A stretch of 10,313 bases of DNA from CAYVCG01 sp964449985. Its GTDB lineage: Bacteria > Bacillota > Clostridia > Lachnospirales > WRAX01. The stretch is taken from the NCBI GenBank assembly GCA_964449985.1, contig CAYVCG010000071.1, positions 1 through 10,313 of the forward strand, given 5' to 3'. The stretch's first letter is position 1; every line of letters begins with the position of its first letter. A program made the translations under genes and the position numbers. The notes under the pieces were generated by a model. It saw only the letters and a program-made list of their open reading frames with translations. It had not been told where the DNA came from and searched no databases. This document shows, piece by piece, positions 1-5,936 of the stretch.

Positions 1-62
1 GCCGCTATTAACGACCTACTCACTTTCCAGGCGAGCCCCTTCGACCACTTGGGTACTTCTCC
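1..62 (-). tRNA. tRNA-Ser(GGA), 3' part cut off by the window edge
   Basis: Read on the minus strand from position 62, the sequence has a 7-nt acceptor strand GGAGAAG, the bases TA, and a D arm with a CCC/GGG stem. The anticodon arm follows, with stem CTCGC/GTGAG (one G-U pair) around the loop CTGGAAA. This puts anticodon GGA at plus positions 26-28, which reads serine codons UCC and UCU. The last visible bases enter a long variable arm, as expected for a class II tRNA such as tRNA-Ser. The T arm, acceptor 3' strand and CCA end lie outside the window, so the 3' acceptor pairing cannot be checked. Confidence 0.93.
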
Positions 63-88
63 AAAAGCATTATTGACGCTAGGTTTAT

Positions 89-117
89 ATTATACTTAAC
101 AATGCTTGTTCTGTCAA
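89..117 (-). promoter_or_regulatory. Consensus sigma-A promoter of the tRNA-Ser gene
   Basis: On the minus strand a perfect -35 box TTGACA (plus positions 112-117) is separated by exactly 17 bp from a perfect -10 box TATAAT (89-94). Transcription should start near position 82, about 20 nt before the mature tRNA 5' end. This fits a highly expressed stable RNA. Confidence 0.9.
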
Positions 118-143
118 TAGTGCGTTGTAAATAATAATTTGTA

Positions 144-172
144 TTTAAAATGTCGAATTTTTATGATATAAT
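144..172 (+). promoter_or_regulatory. Extended -10 promoter of the radC-like gene
   Basis: TATAAT at 167-172 is preceded by TG at 164-165, giving an extended -10 element. The -35 region 17 bp upstream (TTTAAA, 144-149) is poor, which an extended -10 can compensate for. The predicted transcript start near 179 lies downstream of the ATG at 150, so translation from that ATG is unlikely and the ATG at 231 is supported. Confidence 0.65.
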
Positions 173-230
173 GGGAATACTGAAATATGATCGAAGAAAA
201 ATAATTTTATGCAAAGGAGTTGTTAATGAA

Positions 231-932
231 ATGAATCAAACCTACCAAGAGATTCCGCAACAGTATTCTGAAAGAAGACGTTTTATGCGCCAGAATATGA
301 TGGAAAACGGCTTGCAAAATATGTCGTTGGTCGATGTTGTGGAACTGATGCTTTATTATACTATACCGCCTTCGCAGGATGCTCGCCCTATTGCTCAAGA
401 ATTGGTGGATAGGTTTGGAACGATAGACAGAATGACAAAGGCCTCTTCGGCGGAGCGGAAACAAATACCGGGGGTCAATGAGTTGACAGATGGGCATTTC
501 GCTATGATTGGAATGTTTATTCCATATTTATTGCGCAACAGAATGGGTGAATACCCTGTTTTTAATACGCTAAAAAAACTAAAGGAGTTTTGCATTTCTC
601 TACATATTAAGCATGAGTATGAGGTTTTATATATTTTATGTCTTAATTCTACAAATCGTTTAATAAAAAAGGAAGTTAAAGTAACAGTTGGAACCCCACA
701 ACACATAAACATTGAACTAAAGCACATTATTGATGCGGTTGCAAATACATCAACGGTCAGGGTTGTGTTGTCGCACAATCATCCGGGTGGGTTACTTGAG
801 GCTTCATCCCAAGATATTAAGTTTACACTTGTTGTAAAATCTGTTCTAGAAAGTATTAATATAGCATTATATGATCACATAATAGTTGCGGATAATGAGG
901 CATTATCAATGAAAAAATTAGGATTAATATAA
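231..932 (+). CDS. radC: RadC family protein (UPF0758, JAB/MPN domain)
   Basis: This is a full-length RadC-type protein of 233 aa, close to the family's usual size. Residues about 32-90 form the helix-hairpin-helix-like N-terminal region typical of UPF0758. The C-terminal half is a JAB/MPN domain. It carries an intact H-x-H-x(7)-S-x(2)-D metal motif: His182, His184, Ser192 and Asp195, within SHNHPGG. Glu148 is a candidate for the upstream catalytic Glu. The hairpin segment reads GVNELT and lacks the usual GxG, so DNA binding there may be altered. The start at 231 is chosen because AAAGGAG (213-219) precedes it by 11 nt and because the promoter -10 overlaps the longer in-frame extension. RadC was once assigned to DNA repair, but its actual role is unsettled and the JAMM chemistry is inferred. 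The gene is monocistronic and no neighbour suggests a function. Confidence 0.88.
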   Translation: MNQTYQEIPQQYSERRRFMRQNMMENGLQNMSLVDVVELMLYYTIPPSQDARPIAQELVDRFGTIDRMTKASSAERKQIPGVNELTDGHFAMIGMFIPYLLRNRMGEYPVFNTLKKLKEFCISLHIKHEYEVLYILCLNSTNRLIKKEVKVTVGTPQHINIELKHIIDAVANTSTVRVVLSHNHPGGLLEASSQDIKFTLVVKSVLESINIALYDHIIVADNEALSMKKLGLI

Positions 933-941
933 GAAAATAAT

Positions 942-970
942 ATCCCCCCACAAATATATTGTGGGGGGAT
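942..970. terminator. Shared hairpin terminator between convergent genes
   Basis: A 12-bp perfect stem (942-953 pairing with 959-970, including a run of six G-C pairs) encloses the 5-nt loop ATATA. It lies between the stop of the radC-like gene at 932 and the stop of the convergent membrane-protein gene at 998. Read on the minus strand the stem is followed by a T-rich tract (TATTATTTTCTT); on the plus strand the following bases are only AT-rich. It should therefore end minus-strand transcripts efficiently and may also serve the plus strand. Confidence 0.85.
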
Positions 971-997
971 TAAGTAAATATAGTATAATTTATAAAA

Positions 998-1816
998 CTA
1001 GAATGGCAAGAAGCCTGATACCATTCCTTTAACTATATTCTCAGCTACCAAATAAACGATACCAATATGAACTGAATACGCAATAGAAATAATAAGCAGG
1101 TTGTTTAAACTTTTGATTTTAGTATCATAGATGTTTCTTCCAAGTAAAGAAATTGAAAAAACAAAAGCAGCGATAGATGAAAAAATAAATATTTGCTGAG
1201 CAAAGCTATCAACGCCAAATAGAAGAAACAAGATTGCGCAGACAAAAGTTACGGCAGAATGAACTATTGATGAGATAGCTACTGATGAATAAATATGTAC
1301 TGCTGGGAGTTTGCTGCCCAAGATTTTAGCCATTAAAAACAGGCATCCGAATAAAGCGGCTATCTCAAACGCTCCAATAAAAAGCAATTTGAATATAATT
1401 TCCGCAGGTATGTCTCCGAGTTTTGAGAAAACTGTGCACCATAAAAATATCATAAAAACAAGCACTTCAATGCCAAGAAGGCAACTTGATGTAGCAGGGC
1501 TGAGCTTTGAAGTCGTTGATGCTGAGTTTAGTGGATCCTTAACAAAGTCACCCAAAACAAGCTTTAAATCACTAAACATTGTTTTAGCCGGCGAAGGAGT
1601 TGAAGGAGCCATTGGTTGTTGATATGCGTGCTGAGGTTGGTTATAAGCACCGGGAGCCCCATATCCTGGTTGAGGAGGAATGTAGCCTGGAGGCGGGGTA
1701 TAACCTTGTGGAGCTTGCGGATCTGTGGGATATGGGGTTGCCTGCTGTTGAATCATACACGGGCAGATTTGACCATCAGCTACAGGGTTACCGCAATTAG
1801 AACAATAACTTGCCAT
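998..1816 (-). CDS. Zinc-ribbon, Pro/Tyr/Gln-rich multi-pass membrane protein, function unknown
   Basis: This 272-aa protein has three parts. Residues 1-20 form a minimal zinc ribbon with Cys5, Cys8, Cys18 and Cys20 (CxxC then CxC). Residues about 22-77 are a low-complexity linker rich in Pro, Gln, Tyr and Gly with PPPGY/PQPGY-like units. From about residue 110 onward there are five hydrophobic segments, near 110-131, 140-164, 173-200, 206-226 and 238-258, so the C-terminal half is membrane-embedded. This plan is common among uncharacterised Firmicutes zinc-ribbon membrane proteins, some of which resemble the Yip1 family; I cannot assign a function. The start is supported by AAGGAG (plus positions 1826-1831) 9 nt upstream. 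Transcription comes from a perfect promoter at 1883-1911. The gene is divergent from the LuxR-type regulator and convergent with the radC-like gene. Confidence 0.85.
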   Translation of the reverse strand: MASYCSNCGNPVADGQICPCMIQQQATPYPTDPQAPQGYTPPPGYIPPQPGYGAPGAYNQPQHAYQQPMAPSTPSPAKTMFSDLKLVLGDFVKDPLNSASTTSKLSPATSSCLLGIEVLVFMIFLWCTVFSKLGDIPAEIIFKLLFIGAFEIAALFGCLFLMAKILGSKLPAVHIYSSVAISSIVHSAVTFVCAILFLLFGVDSFAQQIFIFSSIAAFVFSISLLGRNIYDTKIKSLNNLLIISIAYSVHIGIVYLVAENIVKGMVSGFLPF

Positions 1817-1870
1817 AAATAGTCACTCCTTAATTTTTTTAGATTTAAAACAATAGCTTATAATAACTAA

Positions 1871-1939
1871 TATTTACTAAGCATTATAAAATATATGCTA
1901 TTTATTGTCAATAATTACAAGTTGCTTTTATTTACTAAG
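1871..1939. repeat. Two direct copies of an 11-bp repeat flanking the minus-strand promoter
   Basis: TATTTACTAAG occurs at 1871-1881 and again, identically and in the same orientation, at 1929-1939 (58 bp apart start to start). The first copy sits at the predicted transcript start just downstream of the -10 box of the membrane-protein gene. The second lies upstream of its -35 box and inside the control region of the divergent regulator. A related half-site (TTAGT on the minus strand) lies next to the first copy. The repeat is directly visible; an operator function is inference, and in AT-rich DNA chance remains possible. Confidence 0.5.
1883..1911 (-). promoter_or_regulatory. Perfect sigma-A promoter of the zinc-ribbon membrane protein gene
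   Basis: On the minus strand TTGACA (plus 1906-1911) and TATAAT (1883-1888) are both exact consensus boxes with a 17-bp spacer. The predicted start near 1876 gives a 5' leader of about 60 nt before the ATG at 1816. Confidence 0.88.
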
Positions 1940-2052
1940 TTTTAGTCAATCAATATGAAAAGCAAGTCTTAGAGTAGTGTGCCGTATAAGCAAATCTGTT
2001 ATATATTAAGAGTTTTTTGCAATTTTAAATAATAAAACCCCGGAGGTAATGT

Positions 2053-4458
2053 ATGGATTATAAGACGTGTTATTATCCAACTATTAATAGCAATCCTTTT
2101 GAAAGGAAACGTATTGATAATCTGTTGGAAAGAGCAAGCTCTAGTGCTAGAATTGTTTTTGTTTCAGCAAATACCGGCTGGGGGAAAACAACATCTGCCG
2201 TGTTATGGCTTAGGAAAAAGGAAAACCCGCATATATGGATTTCATTTTCTAGCGAAATGGACTGTTATGAGACTCTAATAGAAGCGGAAAATTTATTGAA
2301 TGAGCAAAGCGTTATTGTGCTTGATAATTTTCAATGTTTAGAAAGCAGCGAATGTAGCCGCTTATGCTTATATATACTAAACAGCAAAAATAATTATGTA
2401 ATTATTTCCCGAGGCAAGCTGCCAAAAGCATTAACTGGCGAACTGGGCAGAACCCTGCTAATAATAGGCTCAGAAGAATTAAGACTTACGCCTGAAGAAC
2501 TACAGGATTTTTTGGTGTTTAACGGCATTTCGGAAGAAAGTAGGTTGGAAATACTTAAGGATCAGATGGCGATGCGTGGCTGGATTTTATATTTACAGCA
2601 TCTTATCCTAATTATGAAACAGACTGATAGCGAGTATAATGAAGAGGTTTTTCTTCAGGCAAAAGAGAGCGTATATAATTATTTTGACAATGAACTCTAT
2701 TCCAAACGGACAAGAACAGAGCAAGATTTTATGCTTGCGGTGGGTTGCTTCGAAAGCCTGACGCTTAATCAGATAGAATATATTACGGGCAGGAGCGATG
2801 CAGCGCAAATAATTGATAAGATGATGAGTGAAGACCATTTTTTTACAATTATTTCTGAGGACAAATATAAAATAAAAGATATATTGCGTGATTATCTAAT
2901 GCGCACGAGAAACAAACAATTGTCTAAAAATGAAATTGATCGTATTTATAGAAGGGCGGGGAGAATATTTGAAATAAGCAAAGAATACGTTCTTGCTCTA
3001 GAAACTTATTTGCAGGGTAATAACCTAACTGGCATAGCAGACCTTTTAGAACAAATTTCAAAGAAAGACATGGCAAAAATTGAGCTTTGGAAATATAGAA
3101 AATATTTTCGCGCGCTATCTTTTGAACATATTTCAGATTCTCCGGCGCTTTGCGGTGCAATTTCTCTTATTGAATTAATCTCCGGTAATATAGAAAAATC
3201 AAATTATTGGGAAAACTACCTGAGAAAAATGCTTGAGAAATATTCTCCCGGTGATAACCGTTATGAAGACATTGAAGCTCAGGTGAACTTTCTGGCAGTC
3301 GCTTTGCCGCAAAAAAATCAAAAAAACTTTCTAACTGTGCTTAAAAATTTTGCAAAAGCTATGCCCAAAAGTAAAAATAATATGCCAAAAGCTTCTATAA
3401 CTTCTAACAGGCCAAGTGTTTTAAACGGTGGAAGAGATTTAACTCAATATATGAAGTATGCTTTCTCTCTGCGCGCTCCCCTTAAAGCCATAGCGAAAAA
3501 AATGTATGGGAAAAGGTCTATAGGAATGGTTGATGTGGCTATTGCGGAGGGATTGTATCAGCAAAACAAAATAACAGAGGCTTTAATATTAATTGTAGGA
3601 ACGATCCCTTTTATTGAACAACAAGGAGATATCAATATTCTGTTTGCAGCAATGTTTACACAAATGGAGATTATGTTCGTAACGGGTCAAATCCAAAGCG
3701 GATCACCTATGCTTATGAGCATGGAGCAAAAGATAAGGGCCGCGAATGCTGATTATCTGCTTCCTAATTTAAAAGCTATTTGTGCATGGACGGCTATTTA
3801 TGAATGCAAGCATGAAACAATAAAGCAATGGATGGAAAATGATGCCCCAGATGAAAACGGCGATTTTTGCACTCTAGACCGATTTCAGTACTTTGTTAAG
3901 CTAAGAATATATTTAATATATGGAAAATACATAGCGATGTTGGCCCTTGCTGAAAGATTGCGACCAATTATTAATGCCTTCGGTCGCAAAATGGAATTAT
4001 GCGAGCTGGAAATGCTGCTTGCGGTTTCAGCGTATAATCAGGGAAATAAAGAAGATGCTTTTTGTTATCTTGAAAAAGCTTTAAAGCTGGGTGAAAAATA
4101 CCAATATAAACGCTTGTTTGGCGATGAGGGAACAAAAATGTACTTTTTGCTTAATGAGTATAAGTCTGTAAAGGGCAGCACAGCATTTTTAGATGAAATA
4201 ATTGAGATTTCAAGAAAAATAGGATTACTTTATCCTGATTATCTAAAACCAAGAAAAGATACATTACCACCTCTTACAGAGACAGAGCTTAATGTTTTAA
4301 GGCTTATGTCGTCCGACTATAATAACGAGGAGATAGGTAAATTTCTATTTATATCTGTTAATACTGTCAAATTTCATGCTAAAAATATATTTAGCAAGCT
4401 GGATGTTCGGACGCGTTCGCAAGCGGTCAAAGTTGCCAAAGAATTTCGTATCCTCTGA
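2053..4458 (+). CDS. LuxR-type ATP-binding transcriptional regulator (MalT/LAL-like)
   Basis: This 801-aa cytoplasmic regulator has the order of a MalT/LAL-type STAND protein. The N-terminal NTPase carries a Walker A at residues 39-47 (ANTGWGKTT, Lys45), a Walker B near 86-92 (VIVLDN, Asp91), and a conserved Ser-Arg just after the following strand (about 119-120). A long alpha-helical, TPR-like middle region (about 280-720) would form the sensor. The last 64 residues (738-801) form a LuxR/GerE helix-turn-helix that includes NTVKFHAKNIFSKLDV. Such proteins usually bind an inducer and ATP, oligomerise and activate promoters; the inducer here cannot be read from sequence. It is somewhat shorter than MalT (about 900 aa). 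GGAGG at 2042-2046, 6 nt upstream, fixes the start. It is transcribed alone, divergent from the membrane-protein gene and upstream of tyrS. I saw no convincing sigma-A promoter before it. Confidence 0.9.
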   Translation: MDYKTCYYPTINSNPFERKRIDNLLERASSSARIVFVSANTGWGKTTSAVLWLRKKENPHIWISFSSEMDCYETLIEAENLLNEQSVIVLDNFQCLESSECSRLCLYILNSKNNYVIISRGKLPKALTGELGRTLLIIGSEELRLTPEELQDFLVFNGISEESRLEILKDQMAMRGWILYLQHLILIMKQTDSEYNEEVFLQAKESVYNYFDNELYSKRTRTEQDFMLAVGCFESLTLNQIEYITGRSDAAQIIDKMMSEDHFFTIISEDKYKIKDILRDYLMRTRNKQLSKNEIDRIYRRAGRIFEISKEYVLALETYLQGNNLTGIADLLEQISKKDMAKIELWKYRKYFRALSFEHISDSPALCGAISLIELISGNIEKSNYWENYLRKMLEKYSPGDNRYEDIEAQVNFLAVALPQKNQKNFLTVLKNFAKAMPKSKNNMPKASITSNRPSVLNGGRDLTQYMKYAFSLRAPLKAIAKKMYGKRSIGMVDVAIAEGLYQQNKITEALILIVGTIPFIEQQGDINILFAAMFTQMEIMFVTGQIQSGSPMLMSMEQKIRAANADYLLPNLKAICAWTAIYECKHETIKQWMENDAPDENGDFCTLDRFQYFVKLRIYLIYGKYIAMLALAERLRPIINAFGRKMELCELEMLLAVSAYNQGNKEDAFCYLEKALKLGEKYQYKRLFGDEGTKMYFLLNEYKSVKGSTAFLDEIIEISRKIGLLYPDYLKPRKDTLPPLTETELNVLRLMSSDYNNEEIGKFLFISVNTVKFHAKNIFSKLDVRTRSQAVKVAKEFRIL

Positions 4459-4470
4459 AGGATGTTTTTT
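4450..4470 (+). terminator. Possible short terminator overlapping the regulator stop codon
   Basis: A 5-bp stem (ATCCT at 4450-4454 with AGGAT at 4459-4463) has a 4-nt loop that contains most of the TGA stop. It is followed by G and six T residues (4465-4470). The stem is short, so termination would be weak; read-through into tyrS is possible. Confidence 0.35.
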
Positions 4471-4494
4471 GTGCGCTATATAGTGATGTATAAC

Positions 4495-4523
4495 TTGACA
4501 TAATCTGTTTTATATGATATATA
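4495..4523 (+). promoter_or_regulatory. Sigma-A promoter of tyrS
   Basis: A perfect TTGACA (4495-4500) lies 17 bp upstream of TATATA (4518-4523), which is itself preceded by TG (4515-4516) as an extended -10. Transcription should start near 4530, leaving a leader of only about 40 nt. That is too short for a T-box riboswitch. Confidence 0.8.
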
Positions 4524-4571
4524 AAGGTATACTTACAAGTAATATAATAATTATGATTTGGGATGATAATT

Positions 4572-5798
4572 ATGAAAAATGCTTTCGATGTTTTAAAGGA
4601 ACGTGGATTTATTCAGCAAATGACGCATGAGGAACAAATAAAGGATTTGCTTGCAAACGAAAAGGTTTCATTTTATATAGGCTTTGACCCAACTGCGGAC
4701 AGTCTGCACGTCGGTCATTTTATGACGATTATGGCTATGGCGCATATGCAAAGGGCCGGTCATCGCCCCATTGCGCTTGTTGGTGGAGGCACTGGTATGA
4801 TTGGAGACCCAACAGACAAAACTGATATGCGCAAGATTATGACTCGTGAAGAGGTTTCCCATAACGTTTCCTGTTTTAAAAAGCAATTGTCGAAATTTAT
4901 AGACTTTGAAGACGACAAAGCTATTATGGTCGACAATGCGGATTGGCTGCTTGGATTAAATTATATTGACTTTTTGAGGGATTATGGCGTGCATTTCTCA
5001 GTCAACCGTATGCTGACTGCCGAATGTTATAAACAGCGCTTGGAAAAAGGTTTAACATTCTTAGAATTTAATTATATGCTTATGCAATCGTATGACTTTT
5101 TAGAGCTTTACAGGCGCTTTAACTGCAAGCTACAATTCGGTGGAAATGACCAGTGGTCTAATATTATCGGTGGTGTTGAGCTGATACGCCGCGTTGAATC
5201 AGCAGATGCTTATGGCATGACGTTTACGCTCTTAACGACAAGTGCAGGCAAAAAGATGGGCAAAACTGAATCCGGCGCTATTTGGTTGGATGCCGAAAAG
5301 ACACCTCCTTACGAATTTTTCCAATATTGGAGAAATATTGATGATAAAGATGTTAAAAATTGCTTGAGCTTGCTTACTTTCCTTCCTATGGAGGAGGTCG
5401 AGGCTTTGACAAATGTTGAAGGCAGCAAGATTAACCATGCAAAAGAGGTTTTGGCTTTCGAGCTTACAAAAATCGTTCATGGTGAAGCAGAAGCGCAAAA
5501 ATCATTGGATGCTGCAAAAACGCTTTTTGGCGGTGGAGCGAATCTTGATTCTGTGCCGACAACGGAAATTCCTTCTTCAGAATTTGGCGATGGCATGAGC
5601 ATAATAACTTTGTTGGAAACGGCTGGGCTTATTTCATCCCGCAGCGAGGGCAGAAGGCTTATAACCCAGGGCGGTATTTCCGTGGCAGAAGCAAAAATTT
5701 CTGATATTGAGCATATAGTACGCCCTGCGGATTTTACGGATAATTCCGTCTTGATTCAAAAAGGCAAAAAGGTATTTCATAATATAAAATTAGTATAA
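4572..5798 (+). CDS. tyrS: Tyrosyl-tRNA synthetase
   Basis: This cytoplasmic class I aminoacyl-tRNA synthetase charges tRNA-Tyr with tyrosine using ATP. At 408 aa from the chosen start it has the family's normal length. The HIGH signature is HVGH (residues 46-49) after YIGFDPTADSL. The tyrosine-pocket region GGNDQWSNIIGG is present, and the KMSKS-equivalent loop reads KMGKT (228-232), the form usual for TyrRS. An S4 RNA-binding domain closes the protein (about 345-408), including the SEGRRLITQGGI segment. An ATG at 4563 is in frame, but the GGGATGA stretch at 4560-4566 is better placed as ribosome binding site for the ATG at 4572, and that start matches the family's N-terminus. It has its own promoter and terminator, so it is a single-gene unit between the regulator and the cyanophycin operon. 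Confidence 0.96.
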   Translation: MKNAFDVLKERGFIQQMTHEEQIKDLLANEKVSFYIGFDPTADSLHVGHFMTIMAMAHMQRAGHRPIALVGGGTGMIGDPTDKTDMRKIMTREEVSHNVSCFKKQLSKFIDFEDDKAIMVDNADWLLGLNYIDFLRDYGVHFSVNRMLTAECYKQRLEKGLTFLEFNYMLMQSYDFLELYRRFNCKLQFGGNDQWSNIIGGVELIRRVESADAYGMTFTLLTTSAGKKMGKTESGAIWLDAEKTPPYEFFQYWRNIDDKDVKNCLSLLTFLPMEEVEALTNVEGSKINHAKEVLAFELTKIVHGEAEAQKSLDAAKTLFGGGANLDSVPTTEIPSSEFGDGMSIITLLETAGLISSRSEGRRLITQGGISVAEAKISDIEHIVRPADFTDNSVLIQKGKKVFHNIKLV

Positions 5799-5811
5799 TG
5801 CGTAAAGGCAG

Positions 5812-5856
5812 CGGCTTTTGTTATGTGATTTTGCATAGCAAGAGCCGTTATTTTTT
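5812..5856 (+). terminator. Strong intrinsic terminator after tyrS
   Basis: A 14-bp stem (5812-5825 with 5834-5847, two G-U pairs) encloses an 8-nt loop. It is followed at once by a T-rich run (TTATTTTTT, 5848-5856). It starts 13 nt after the tyrS stop and insulates tyrS from the following operon. Confidence 0.9.
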
Positions 5857-5880
5857 GTGTCTAAATTTTAACCGTATAAA

Positions 5881-5908
5881 TTAAGCCAAGACAGGAAATA
5901 TATATAAA
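5881..5908 (+). promoter_or_regulatory. Weak candidate promoter of the iadA-cphB-cphA operon
   Basis: Between the tyrS terminator and iadA the best sigma-A-like pair is TTAAGC (5881-5886, 3 of 6 matches) 16 bp before TATAAA (5903-5908). This is much poorer than the other promoters in the window. The operon may need an activator or another sigma factor, or the real promoter may be one I do not recognise. Confidence 0.25.
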
Positions 5909-5925
5909 AGCTATGAATGTTTTTC

Positions 5926-5930
5926 GGAGG
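5926..5930 (+). promoter_or_regulatory. Ribosome binding site that fixes the iadA start
   Basis: GGAGG lies 6 nt before the ATG at 5937. The longer in-frame ATG at 5913 has no such site and would add eight residues absent from the family N-terminus. Confidence 0.85.
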
Positions 5931-5936
5931 TTATAT

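Noticed and set aside
150..230. Longer radC-like start at position 150, giving 260 aa
   Set aside because: The extension overlaps the TATAAT promoter box and lies upstream of the predicted transcript start, and AAAGGAG points to the ATG at 231.
1..932. tRNA-Ser plus adjacent radC as the edge of an integrated element
   Set aside because: Elements normally insert at the tRNA 3' end, which faces away from radC and is outside the window. No integrase, att-like duplication or phage gene is visible.
1311..1822. Plus-strand open frames of 66-103 aa
   Set aside because: They are antisense to the zinc-ribbon membrane protein, whose strong ribosome binding site, perfect promoter and domain structure support the minus strand.
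1985..2022. GCAAA/TTTGC pairing as a leader hairpin before the regulator gene
   Set aside because: It has only five base pairs around a loop of more than 20 nt in AT-rich DNA, which is not distinguishable from chance.
5857..5936. Sporulation sigma-E or sigma-K promoter before iadA
   Set aside because: I looked for CATA-type -10 elements with matching -35 boxes and found no acceptable match; only the possibility of an alternative sigma factor remains.
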